Shown: positions 13,229 to 20,940 of the stretch, piece by piece
How positions within the stretch are numbered: position 1 is the stretch's first letter
Layout of the letters: the number at the start of each line of letters is the position of its first letter
Assembly: GCA_049578545.1 (NCBI GenBank)
Contig: JBAUMF010000017.1
Span: forward strand, 1-23,692
Reading direction: 5' to 3'
From: DASQBT01 sp049578545
GTDB taxonomy: Bacteria > Pseudomonadota > Gammaproteobacteria > Burkholderiales > Thiobacillaceae
Length of the DNA: 23,692 nt
Notes under the pieces: model-generated
What the model was told of the DNA's origin: nothing
Seen by the model: only the letters and a program-made list of their open reading frames with translations
Databases searched by the model: none
Program-made: the position numbers and the translations under genes

Positions 13229-15625
13229 ATGAGCGACTCGTCGGAAAAGCTACAGCAGGAACTGGAGCCTGCGCAATGCGCTCTGGCCGAAACTCAAGCA
13301 CGCAATGTTCTCAATGATGTTGAACTCCAGGGCGCCATCATAGAACTTAACGATGCGCGCAAGAGCATCCTACGGGCGCACCAAGAGTGGATGGCCGCGC
13401 TGGACGTGGTGGAAGACCCGATCTTCATGCACGATAAAGATTTTCATATTCTGCGTTGCAACCGAGCGTATCAGCAACGGGCCGGCATTCCCTTTGAGCA
13501 GATCATCGGCCAGCCGTATTATTCGGTCTACCCAAAATCCGAGGCTCCAATGTGCCAGTGCCGGAGGGCAATGGAAAATTGGGCTACGGGTGCTGATGAG
13601 GAAGAAATACTGGTCGGCGACACAATCTACCGCTCCCGTGCCTTTACCATAAACGATAGGCAGGGCGGCTATCTCTATTCCGTGCATATGCTTGAAGATA
13701 TCACCGAGCGCAAGGCTACAGAGGAAAGTCTCGTCGCGTCTCATGCTTTGCTCCAGACCATTATCGAGAATGCGCCCATCCGTGTGTTCTGGAAAGACAC
13801 TGAAGCATGCTACCTCGGCTGCAACACCGCCTTTGCGCGCGATGCGGGACTGCCTGGCCAGGCAGACGTAATCGGCAAGGACGATTTTCAGATGAACTGG
13901 CGCGAACAGGCCGAACTGTATCGCGCCGATGACAAACAGGTAATGGATTCCGGCAAACCAAAGCTCGGCTTTGAAGAAGAGCAGACCACACCTGACGGCA
14001 ACAGAATATGGTTGCGCACTTCCAAGGTGCCGTTGCACGCTAGCAATGGAAAGGTCATCGGTTTATTGGGCATTTACGAAGACATAACTGAACGCAGACA
14101 GGCCGAGGAGCGCCTCAAGCTTTTTCGCACGTTGATCGACAATTCCAGTGACTTCATTGAAGTAATTGATTTTTCCACGCGTCGTTTTATTGACGTAAAC
14201 GACACTCTGTGCCTCGTCCTGGGTTACAGCCGGGAAGAAATGTTGTCCAAGAACATTGCAGATATTGATCCAATGCTTAATCAGGACCTGGACAATCGGA
14301 TTAGGGAGCAAATTTTCCATTCGGGAGCCGCACGATTCGAAAGTATGCACGCACGCAAGGACGGCTCAACCTTTCCAGTGGAGGTCAGCGCCAAACTCGT
14401 CAAACTCGACAAACCGTATGTGCTAAGCGTTGTACGCGACATCACTGAACGCAGGAAAGCGGATGCTGAATCATTACAAGTTAACCGTGTGCTCAAAACC
14501 CTGAGTGCAGGCAACCGGACCTTGCTTCGTGCCAGTGACGAGAAGGCGTTTATGACGCAGATGTGCGAGGTGATCACTTCTGTAGGTGAATATCCGCTAG
14601 CATGGATTGGACTGGTGCGGCAGGATGGAAACAACAGTGTTGAAGTGGCAGCGATAGCAGGTGAGGGAAGAAGCCACATTGAGAAACTGTGCTTGACAGG
14701 GGGTGACTGGTCTGACGGCCGACCAATGTGTATTGCACTGCACACCGGAAAGACACAGGTTGTCCAAAATACTAACTATGACTCTCGCTTTGGGCCCTGG
14801 TGCAAGGCCGCTGTGGAATGCGGCTATGCGTCTAAAATCGCTCTCCCACTAAAAGAGAACGGCGTGGCTCTCGGAGTATTGAACATCTACTCTAAGAAAA
14901 CGTCGGCCTTCAACGATAGCGAAGTCGATCTACTGGGAGAAGTGGCAGATGACTTGGCGTTTGGCCTCGTGAATTTGCGCACCCGCATGGAGCGCAATAA
15001 GGCGGTGAAGGAACGCAAGCATTACGTCGAGCAGCTACGAAAAAGCCTGGAGGATGCATTGCAGGCCATAGCCACCACGGTTGAGATGCGAGACCCCTAT
15101 ACCGCCGGACACCAGCGCCGGGTGGCCCAATTTGCCACTGCCATTGCGCGTCAACTCGGACTACCAGAAGAACAGGTGCACGGTATATTCCTTGCCAGTG
15201 TTGTGCACGATATTGGAAAAGTCCTTATCCCCGCGGAGGTGTTGAGTAAACCGGGGCGGTTGAACGAGATCGAATACAGTTTCATCAAAACCCATTCTCA
15301 GGCAGGTTACGATATTTTGAAGGGCATCGAATTCCCTTGGCCGATTGCGCAGGCAGTGTTGCAGCACCATGAGCGCCTCGATGGTTCGGGCTATCCGCAG
15401 GGCTCGAAGGGTGACGCAATTATCCTCGAAGCGCGTATCCTTGGAGTGGCTGACGTCGTCGAGGCAATGTCATCGCATCGTCCTTATCGCCCCGGTTTGG
15501 GCGTGGTAGCCGCGTTGGAGGAAGTCATTGGTAAGCGCGGCGTCTGCTTCGACCCTCAAGTAGTTGACGCGTGTTTGGCATTATTTCGCGAGCAGCATTT
15601 CAGCTTCACACAGGAGGGACTGTGA
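13229..15625 (+). CDS. PAS-PAS-PAS-GAF-HD-GYP cyclic-di-GMP phosphodiesterase
   Basis: A 798-residue protein whose ATG at 13229 follows AGAGGATAAAGGG. An N-terminal coiled coil (1-50) leads to PAS 1 (52-163, with a CQC motif at 109-111), PAS 2 (172-290), PAS 3 (297-410), GAF (420-585), a short helix, then HD-GYP (605-795). H628 (AGHQRRV), HD 660-661 (VVHDIGK), HH 713-714 and GYP 721-723 (HHERLDGSGYPQG) are present, so it should hydrolyse cyclic-di-GMP. There is no receiver or membrane segment, so it is a one-component cytoplasmic sensor whose signal enters through PAS/GAF. PAS 2 and the GAF closely resemble those of the hybrid kinase at 5039-9532. It lies on the opposite strand and ends 52 bp before the RIT element. 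Confidence 0.93.
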   Translation: MSDSSEKLQQELEPAQCALAETQARNVLNDVELQGAIIELNDARKSILRAHQEWMAALDVVEDPIFMHDKDFHILRCNRAYQQRAGIPFEQIIGQPYYSVYPKSEAPMCQCRRAMENWATGADEEEILVGDTIYRSRAFTINDRQGGYLYSVHMLEDITERKATEESLVASHALLQTIIENAPIRVFWKDTEACYLGCNTAFARDAGLPGQADVIGKDDFQMNWREQAELYRADDKQVMDSGKPKLGFEEEQTTPDGNRIWLRTSKVPLHASNGKVIGLLGIYEDITERRQAEERLKLFRTLIDNSSDFIEVIDFSTRRFIDVNDTLCLVLGYSREEMLSKNIADIDPMLNQDLDNRIREQIFHSGAARFESMHARKDGSTFPVEVSAKLVKLDKPYVLSVVRDITERRKADAESLQVNRVLKTLSAGNRTLLRASDEKAFMTQMCEVITSVGEYPLAWIGLVRQDGNNSVEVAAIAGEGRSHIEKLCLTGGDWSDGRPMCIALHTGKTQVVQNTNYDSRFGPWCKAAVECGYASKIALPLKENGVALGVLNIYSKKTSAFNDSEVDLLGEVADDLAFGLVNLRTRMERNKAVKERKHYVEQLRKSLEDALQAIATTVEMRDPYTAGHQRRVAQFATAIARQLGLPEEQVHGIFLASVVHDIGKVLIPAEVLSKPGRLNEIEYSFIKTHSQAGYDILKGIEFPWPIAQAVLQHHERLDGSGYPQGSKGDAIILEARILGVADVVEAMSSHRPYRPGLGVVAALEEVIGKRGVCFDPQVVDACLALFREQHFSFTQEGL

Positions 15626-15676
15626 TGCGGAATTGGCGCTGTAGTTGGCGAATCGGTCTCCCCGAATGTCTCGTTC

Positions 15677-15710
15677 GGCCGATTATGCACAGTCCTTGAT
15701 TATGTGAAGT
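15677..15710 (+). repeat. Left terminal inverted repeat of the RIT element
   Basis: Thirty-four bases starting GGCCGATTATGCACAG and ending GATTATGTGAAGT, identical to the reverse complement of 18835-18868. Identity stops abruptly on both sides, which marks the element end at GGCC. Confidence 0.95.
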
Positions 15711-15801
15711 ATCTGGAGTGGCATGCTGAAAGAGCCTTGCTGCAAGGGTTGTTTCAGCGGCTGATGTGGTTGTAAGCTGGACATAATATCTGCGGTTGCT
15801 T

Positions 15802-15820
15802 GAAGTGGTGGTTCCACTTC
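15802..15820 (+). promoter_or_regulatory. Hairpin directly before the ritA ribosome binding site
   Basis: GAAGTGG (15802-15808) pairs with CCACTTC (15814-15820) around a 5-base loop. It ends immediately before AGGAG (15821-15825) and the ritA ATG at 15832. It could be an mRNA structure limiting ritA translation, or a recombinase binding site, since GAAGT also ends the terminal repeat. Confidence 0.5.
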
Positions 15821-15831
15821 AGGAGACCGTT

Positions 15832-16791
15832 ATGAACCACACCACTTTGTACCGGGCCAAGCCAAGCGCGCGGCCATCTGGCGCTTCCACGGATCACATC
15901 GCCGAGGAACTTCGCCGTTATGACGAACCCCTACGCGATGTACGAGGACTGGCGGCAGGGACGCGCCAAGACCGGATTCGTGTCGCAGGTTGGCTACTGC
16001 GACAGAAATTCAAAGGGCGCGCGATCGATATTGCGAAGCTGCGACCCGACGATGTTAGGCAGTTCCTCGCCAGTCAGGTGGATGCGCACCGAACAGCTTC
16101 CAACGCATCTCGTCTGGCAGCGGCGCTGCGGAGCTACTTTCGCTATCGGACCACCTGCGGCGATCAGGTCGGCAGACTGACTGCGGTCATCTCGAATCCC
16201 GTCCACTGGAAGCTGGCGTCATTGCCACGTGCACTCAAGTTCGATGAAGTCGAGCGCCTGCTGAACTCCTTCACTCCCGACCATCGGTGGCCGAAACGCG
16301 GCTACGCCATCGTCCGTTGCGCACTGGACATGGGACTTCGGGCCGGTGAGATCGCCCGTCTCATGATCAGTGATATCGACTGGCGTTCAGGCACGGTGAC
16401 GCTACGGGGTACGAAGTCACTGCGCCAGGACATTCTGCCCTTACCGATGGAAACCGGGCAGGCGCTGGCCGACTATCTGCAACATGAACGCCCGACCTCC
16501 AACCATCCAGCCATCTTCGTTCGACATCAGGGAACACCCGATCAACCCACCACATCAACGGCGATCCAGAAGGTAATCAAACGAGCCTGCCGCGCCATTG
16601 GCCTGATCCATTCCAGCGCTCATGCACTCCGCCATACCCTGGCGTGCCGCCTCGTCGAGAATGGCAGTTCGCTCAAGGAGGTGGCCGATGTTCTCCGTCA
16701 CCGTTCGCTAAGCACCACCCTGATCTACGCCAAGCTCGACACACCCAAGCTGTCGACCGTGGCACTGCCGTGGCCAGGGAGCGAGTCATGA
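15832..16791 (+). CDS. ritA: RIT tyrosine recombinase RitA
   Basis: The start is the ATG at 15832, 6 bases after AGGAG; an in-frame TTG at 15796 is less likely. The 319-residue protein has an N-terminal SAM-like DNA-binding half (about 20-110) and a catalytic half with R170 in DMGLRAGEIARL, K195 in RGTKSLRQ, H264 and R267 in HALRHTLACRL, H290 in LRHRSLSTT and Y299 in LIYAKLD. The full tyrosine recombinase set (R-K-H-R-H-Y) is therefore present. It is the first gene of the trio, and its TGA overlaps the ritB ATG (ATGA), so translation is probably coupled. It should cut and rejoin DNA at the element ends together with RitB and RitC. It appears intact. Confidence 0.93.
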   Translation: MNHTTLYRAKPSARPSGASTDHIAEELRRYDEPLRDVRGLAAGTRQDRIRVAGWLLRQKFKGRAIDIAKLRPDDVRQFLASQVDAHRTASNASRLAAALRSYFRYRTTCGDQVGRLTAVISNPVHWKLASLPRALKFDEVERLLNSFTPDHRWPKRGYAIVRCALDMGLRAGEIARLMISDIDWRSGTVTLRGTKSLRQDILPLPMETGQALADYLQHERPTSNHPAIFVRHQGTPDQPTTSTAIQKVIKRACRAIGLIHSSAHALRHTLACRLVENGSSLKEVADVLRHRSLSTTLIYAKLDTPKLSTVALPWPGSES

Positions 16792-17762
16792 GTGCGCGCA
16801 TCAGCTTGCAGGCAAGAATCGAAGACTATCTTGCCGAGCGCCGTCGCCTTGGATTCGAGTTGCGATCGTGGGACACGTTCCTGACGGGCTTCGCGTGCTT
16901 CGTCTCCAGCCGGCATCATCGTGGGCCGCTGACCGTCAAGCTCATGACGGACTGGGTGCGTCAGGGCAAAGGTGGCTGAGGATCCCAGGGAACCTGGGCA
17001 CGTCGCCTGGAGAAGCTGCGTCTATTTGTCCGTTATCTGAAGCAGTTCGAGCCCGATACCGAGGTCCCGGATGAGTCAATCTTCTGACCGGTACCCGGTC
17101 GCGTGGCACCGCACATCTACCGTGAAGAGGAGATCGTCGAATTGCTGGCAGCGGCACGCAGGCTCGGGCCACGCGGTAGTTTGCGTCCAGCCACCTTTGA
17201 GACCCTGTTTGGCCTGATGGCCTCGACCGGCTTGCGCGTCTCCGAAGCCATTCACCTGCGCGATGCCGATGTCGATCTCAAGCATGGAATGCTGACCGTG
17301 CGGCAGACCAAATTCGCCAAGTCACGCCAGTTACCCTTGCAACCGAGCACCGTCGAAGCGTTGGCCCACTACCGTCGGCAGCGTGCGCGGCATGTTCCCA
17401 CCACGGCCGATACCACCTTCCTGATCAGTAGCCGTGGCCGGCGACTGGGACAACCGCTCAGCGAACGGCAGGCACATCGCGTCTTCAATGCCTTGCGTGA
17501 CAGCCTGTGCTGGGTCAATCGGGGTGCCCATGCTGCGCCGCGCCTGCATGACCTGCGCCACACCTTTGCCGTCCGGCGCATGATGCTCTGGCATGCCGAT
17601 GGCACTGATGTCGATCAGATGATGCTGGCGCTGTCGACCTACATGGGACACGCCGAAATCTTCTACACGTACTGGTATCTCTCGGCCGTGCCAGAGTTGA
17701 TGGCACTCGCCGGCGGCAAGTTCGAGCGCTTCGCCAATCTACCGGGAGACAGCGATGCATAA
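16788..17762 (+). pseudogene. ritB: RIT tyrosine recombinase RitB, interrupted by two in-frame TGA codons
   Basis: One unbroken frame of 325 codons runs from the ATG at 16788 to the TAA at 17760-17762, except for TGA at 16977-16979 (codon 64) and 17085-17087 (codon 100). Reading through, the protein is normal: LAERRRLGFELRSW, VRQGKGG-stop-GSQGTWARRLEKLR, ESIF-stop-PVPGRVAPHIYREEE, then catalytic R in STGLRVSEAIHL, HDLRHTFAVRRM, MGHAEI and the tyrosine region FYTYWYLS. There is no frameshift, so the damage is two point changes (for example CGA or TGG to TGA, and GGA to TGA). Other genes here use TGA as a normal stop, so general recoding is unlikely. A shorter protein from the GTG at 17103 could keep the catalytic domain but would lose the DNA-binding half. 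Confidence 0.85.
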
Positions 17763-18768
17763 GCAACCCAAGGTACCACCCTCATTTGCCGCGCTCGTTC
17801 AAGCCTACTTTGCTGAGTACCTGACGCAGCAGCGGGCCCTCAGTCCACAGACCATCGTGGCCTATCGTGACGCTTTCGTGCTGTTCCTCAGCTTTGCCGA
17901 GTCCCGCCTGGATAAATCACCCGCCGCGATGGCGCTGGCCGACATTACGCCGGATCTGATCATGGCCTTTCTCGATCAGCTGGAACGCAAACGACACAAT
18001 TCCGTGCGCAGTCGCAATGCGCGCCTGGCGGCACTGCGCTCATTCCTGAAGTTCGCCGCACACCGCGATGTATCGTCGCTACAGGTGATCGAACGCGCAT
18101 TGGGTGTTCCGGTAAAACGGTTTGAGCGCCCCATGTTCGGCTACCTGTCACGCGAGGAGATGCTGGCAGTGATCGGTACGCCAGATGGCTCATGGCTGAG
18201 CCAACGGGATCACGTCTTGTTCCTGCTGATGTACAACACCGGGGCGGGCGTGTCGGAAATCATCGGGGTCAAAGTCAACGAGGTGGTGCTCGACCAAGGT
18301 GCGGCTTGCATCCATCTGCACGGCAAGGGCCGCAAGCAACGCAGCCTCCCGCTGTGGCGCTCGACCGTTAAGGCAGTGCGGGCCTGGTTGAGGCTAAATT
18401 CGCAGTTTGACGCTGCCTCCGTACTGCTGCCAAATCGTAGTGGGGCTGCGATGACGCGAAACAATGTTGATCAGAGGCTGAAATTGGCCGTGGCAGCAGT
18501 AACGGAAACCATCCCCGCGCTTGCGACGCGACGAGTCTCTAGCCATACGATTAGACACACCACGGCCATGCATCTGTTGCAGGCTGGTGCCGACATCAGC
18601 GTCATCGCCCTTTGGCTTGGCCATGAGAGCCCGGCAACTACACACCATTACGTCGAAGCTGATCTGACCATGAAGGAACGCGCTCTGGCCAGACTTCACG
18701 AACCAGAGGCGAAGACCCAGCGCTATCGGGCACCTGATTCGCTGATCAACTTCCTGAAGACGCTGTGA
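17755..18768 (+). CDS. ritC: RIT tyrosine recombinase RitC, catalytic Arg replaced by Gly
   Basis: Starts at the ATG at 17755, overlapping the ritB stop by 8 bases (ATGCATAA). It has 337 residues. The N-terminal core-binding domain (about 10-105) contains QQRALSPQTIVAYRD and RNARLAALRSFLKF. The catalytic domain contains K191 (HGKGRKQRSLPL), H264 and R267 (SHTIRHTTAMHLL), H290 (LGHESPATT) and Y299 (HHYVEADL). The first arginine is missing: NTGAGVSEII has G165 (codon GGC at 18247-18249) where relatives have Arg (NTGARVSE). A single C-to-G change explains it. The protein is otherwise full length and could still bind DNA, but should be cleavage-deficient. A structural role beside RitA is possible. 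Confidence 0.92.
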   Translation: MHKQPKVPPSFAALVQAYFAEYLTQQRALSPQTIVAYRDAFVLFLSFAESRLDKSPAAMALADITPDLIMAFLDQLERKRHNSVRSRNARLAALRSFLKFAAHRDVSSLQVIERALGVPVKRFERPMFGYLSREEMLAVIGTPDGSWLSQRDHVLFLLMYNTGAGVSEIIGVKVNEVVLDQGAACIHLHGKGRKQRSLPLWRSTVKAVRAWLRLNSQFDAASVLLPNRSGAAMTRNNVDQRLKLAVAAVTETIPALATRRVSSHTIRHTTAMHLLQAGADISVIALWLGHESPATTHHYVEADLTMKERALARLHEPEAKTQRYRAPDSLINFLKTL

Positions 18769-18847
18769 TTATGTGAAGGGCGAAATTGGCGGTCGCCCCT
18801 GTCAATCAGCACTTGGTGCGCATTTCGATCCTTCACTTCACATAATC
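18767..18847. repeat. Inner inverted repeat at the right RIT end
   Basis: GATTATGTGAAG (18767-18778, overlapping the ritC stop) is repeated as its reverse complement at 18836-18847, inside the right terminal repeat. Inner CGAAAT/ATTTCG pairing extends the structure. The same 12-mer occurs at the left end (15697-15708), so it is present three times. It may be a recombinase binding core and could also form the ritC mRNA 3' hairpin. Confidence 0.75.
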
Positions 18848-18868
18848 AAGGACTGTGCATAATCGGCC
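18835..18868 (-). repeat. Right terminal inverted repeat of the RIT element
   Basis: Perfect reverse complement of 15677-15710 (34 of 34). Outside it begins degenerate repeat copy B. Confidence 0.95.
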
Positions 18869-18996
18869 ACAGCAGTCAGTGGAGATCAGAGTAAACCAAG
18901 TCCGCAATGTGCCGTAGACCGGGCGTTGACCAGGCATGTAGCTGTATGGCTGCTTCCACGAAATCCGTCCGACTCAGTCCGACCCTGAACAGTCAC
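18869..18996 (-). repeat. Degenerate intergenic repeat, copy B, abutting the RIT element
   Basis: The reverse complement aligns with 2850-2985. It has the same ordered blocks (GTGACT, GGGTCGGACTGAGTCGG, GGAAGCAG, CCTGGTCAACG, CGGCACA) and ungapped weaker similarity up to GGCC at the RIT boundary. RIT therefore probably inserted into, or at the edge of, a copy of this repeat. Confidence 0.75.
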
Positions 18997-19261
18997 CGAG
19001 GAAACTTGAATGCGGCCATTCGGGGCGAGCGATCAACAAGCGAAAGCCGTCGTTCGTGATGAGAAGTTGATCTTCTTGCCTGGCCGTCTGCTCTGTAGCG
19101 ACCACCGATGTCGAGGACTGTAGACCGGTCGTTAGTGCCCGGCCAGTAAGAGCGGTTGGAGAAACCCGAAGAATGAGATTCTGGGGGGCCGGTGTACCTC
19201 TGGAAGCTACCAGCGGCACGTCTGGCATGGTCGGGCAAGTCATCGGCCTTTCCAGCCACTC
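18997..19261. other. Non-coding stretch between repeat copy B and the IS3 remnant
   Basis: No gene is seen. Short frames on the minus strand (19259-18993, 19243-18974) have no ribosome binding site and no family resemblance. The stretch is part of the mobile-element debris right of the RIT element. Confidence 0.4.
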
Positions 19262-19390
19262 AGCGCTTCTCCCGAGCCTGTGGACTTGGCTCCACTGCGC
19301 GCCAAAATCGGTCAGCAGGACGTCGGACTGGATTTTTTAACCGGCCCGCTCACCAAGGCGGTTTTGCTGAGCGCATCTGGCACACGAGGT
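19262..19390 (+). pseudogene. Remnant of an IS3-family OrfA (C-terminal piece)
   Basis: The translation contains PLRAKIGQQDVGLDFLTGPLTKAV and then LLSASGTR. This matches the end of IS3-family OrfA proteins, where a pattern like LYAKIGQL-x-x-E-x-DFL-x-x-x-L-x-K ends the leucine-zipper region. Only about 40 codons survive, with no HTH part before and no OrfB after. It is in frame with the SHOCT gene, which makes that frame look artificially long. No promoter or start is apparent. Confidence 0.6.
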
Positions 19391-19420
19391 GTACTGAGAT
19401 GGCTGTCATGCCCCTGGATT

Positions 19421-19426
19421 TATAAT
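19421..19426 (+). promoter_or_regulatory. Probable -10 box for the SHOCT gene
   Basis: A perfect TATAAT lies 43 bases before the ATG at 19469, in an AT-rich patch. No good -35 box is at the expected 17-base spacing (GATGGC at 19398-19403), so an activator may be needed, or the match may be chance. Confidence 0.4.
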
Positions 19427-19468
19427 GCTTTTATCGTCTTGTCATTTTCTTACCACAAGAGGTCGACT

Positions 19469-20284
19469 ATGCAACAACTCACATCAGAGGGTCAGCAGAT
19501 CGTTCAAGACTTGGCCAACAGACACGGATTCAGTGCCGACGCCGTGACGCACATGTTCATGGCGGTGCTCAATGGCAACGGTAGCATGGCGCAATTCAAT
19601 CATGGCGAATTTGCAGGCTCCGGCCAGTGGATGAAGGGCGGTATGATCATGCTCGGTGACATGTTCAACAGCTACTTGAAAGGCCGCGTTGACGGGCTTT
19701 GCCTGGACATCTCCAGCATTCTCGCCAATCAACCGGGCTTGTTACGATCGGGTAGTTTCCAGTCTCAGAGCCAAGGTGGTGCTGGCTACCAGCAGCAGGC
19801 CAGTGGTGCGCCGACGGGCGCTTCCAGCCTATTCATTCCCGATCCAGAAGACAACTGGTGGCCGAAGGAGCTTGGTTCCCCAAGCGCCACCGGCGCCCAG
19901 AACAACGTACGCTATGCCTACTTTGCCAACAGCCGTCGACTGGCCGTCAAAACGGGCGGCGATGTGTTCGTGTATGACACCCGGGAAAACAAAATCGGTG
20001 GCTTTTCCCAGCAGCAGGGCATGGGCAGCTCGATCATATTCAGCAGCCAGTACGGCACTGTAAATCTTGCCAGCCTACCGCTGGTCTCCCGAAATGGTCA
20101 GCCGGTAGCGCCCACACCCGCTCCGTTCCAGCCACACTATGTGGAGAGTCCGCAGGGTGGGGCATCGGGCCACGGCGATGACGTCTTCGCCGCCATTGAA
20201 CGGTTGGGGGATCTCAAAGCGAAGGACATTCTCACAGAGGAGGAGTTTGCGTCCAAGAAGTCCGAATTGTTGAGTCGGCTCTGA
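19469..20284 (+). CDS. SHOCT-domain protein of unknown function
   Basis: Start at the ATG at 19469, with AGAGG 7 bases upstream; the frame continues to 19280 only because it runs through an IS3 remnant. The 271-residue product begins MQQLTSEGQQIVQDLANRHG, an alpha-helical domain (1-100) rich in Gly and Met (GGMIMLGDMFNSYLKGRVDGL). A Gln/Ser/Gly-rich linker (100-140) follows, then a beta domain (145-225) with NNVRYAYFANSRRLAVKTG and VFVYDTRENKIGGFSQQQG. The C-terminal SHOCT motif (about 236-271) reads DVFAAIERLGDLKAKDILTEEEFASKK. SHOCT is a short helical module found at protein ends, thought to mediate oligomerisation. No signal peptide or membrane span is visible, so it is probably cytoplasmic. 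No partner gene is evident. Confidence 0.85.
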   Translation: MQQLTSEGQQIVQDLANRHGFSADAVTHMFMAVLNGNGSMAQFNHGEFAGSGQWMKGGMIMLGDMFNSYLKGRVDGLCLDISSILANQPGLLRSGSFQSQSQGGAGYQQQASGAPTGASSLFIPDPEDNWWPKELGSPSATGAQNNVRYAYFANSRRLAVKTGGDVFVYDTRENKIGGFSQQQGMGSSIIFSSQYGTVNLASLPLVSRNGQPVAPTPAPFQPHYVESPQGGASGHGDDVFAAIERLGDLKAKDILTEEEFASKKSELLSRL

Positions 20285-20940
20285 TCTCAGCAAGGGATTG
20301 GCATTAATAATTGCTTGTTCGACCCATGGCCAGCAGAGGGTCACTCTTTGGGCGTTTGTAATAGGCGGCTGTTGCCGATGGAAATGCTTGCAAACAGTCT
20401 TGGGCGGATGTCGGCTTCAAGGAGGCGATAGACCGCACCGCCTTGGCCTGCGGATTCATCCGGGAGACTCAACGGGAACTGCCGAGGTTCGGCCGCAGCT
20501 TTTGTTTGAACGACGGGTTCAGCCTGTTTACTGTCTGTCGGGGTATGAATCTGGTCGGCGCCTCGCGACTCGATCTGAACGGTCGAGCATCTGGCCGCAC
20601 CGCGAATTCTTGAGTTTTCACACAGGCTCGACCCACAACAGCCGCCCAGCCGCCGACGCCTTGACGGTCGGCTATCTGGGGTCAAGCCGACCTCCGGCCA
20701 GGCATGCATGTAGCGTCCGGAGCGGCTGCCCTGGCCCTTTTGATTACAGTTGTTCAAGAGGTACATGCGTCTGGACATTTATTAAAATGGTCGCACCTAC
20801 GTTTGTGCGCGTACCGCAGGGTTTGCGCATGAACTCAGGATCGCTCGCGCGATGCGGCGAGGTCAAGGGAACTCGTGCGGCCGGAGCCACCCCTTTGGTT
20901 GCGCAGGCTTACGCTTCGCGCGATTCCGCCCCGCACATCC
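20285..20940. other. 656-bp stretch without a convincing gene
   Basis: Long frames exist on both strands (20298-20984 plus, 20778-20341 minus), but both are rich in Arg, Ser, Cys and Pro, lack good ribosome binding sites and resemble nothing I know. The minus frame has a more protein-like C-terminal part (GGAVYRLLEADIRPRLFASI) that may be a decayed or repeated coding fragment. No T-tailed terminator is seen for either flanking gene. Confidence 0.4.

Larger units (their letters stand above)
15677..18868 (+). mobile_element. RIT (Recombinase In Trio) element
   Basis: Three overlapping tyrosine recombinase genes in one direction are bounded by a perfect 34-bp inverted repeat (15677-15710 and 18835-18868). 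This is the defining layout of RIT elements. The total length of 3192 bp is typical. No passenger gene is present. ritB has two in-frame stops and ritC lacks a key Arg, so this copy is probably no longer able to move by itself. No obvious flanking target duplication is seen. Confidence 0.93.

Noticed and set aside
16977..17087. Stop-to-sense recoding of TGA across the genome
   Set aside because: Several other genes here (for example 15625, 18768, 20284) end in TGA at the expected protein end, so TGA is a normal stop in this organism.
1310..18868. Composite transposon formed by IS110 and the RIT element
   Set aside because: The two elements are unrelated and share no ends, so they cannot act as a pair.
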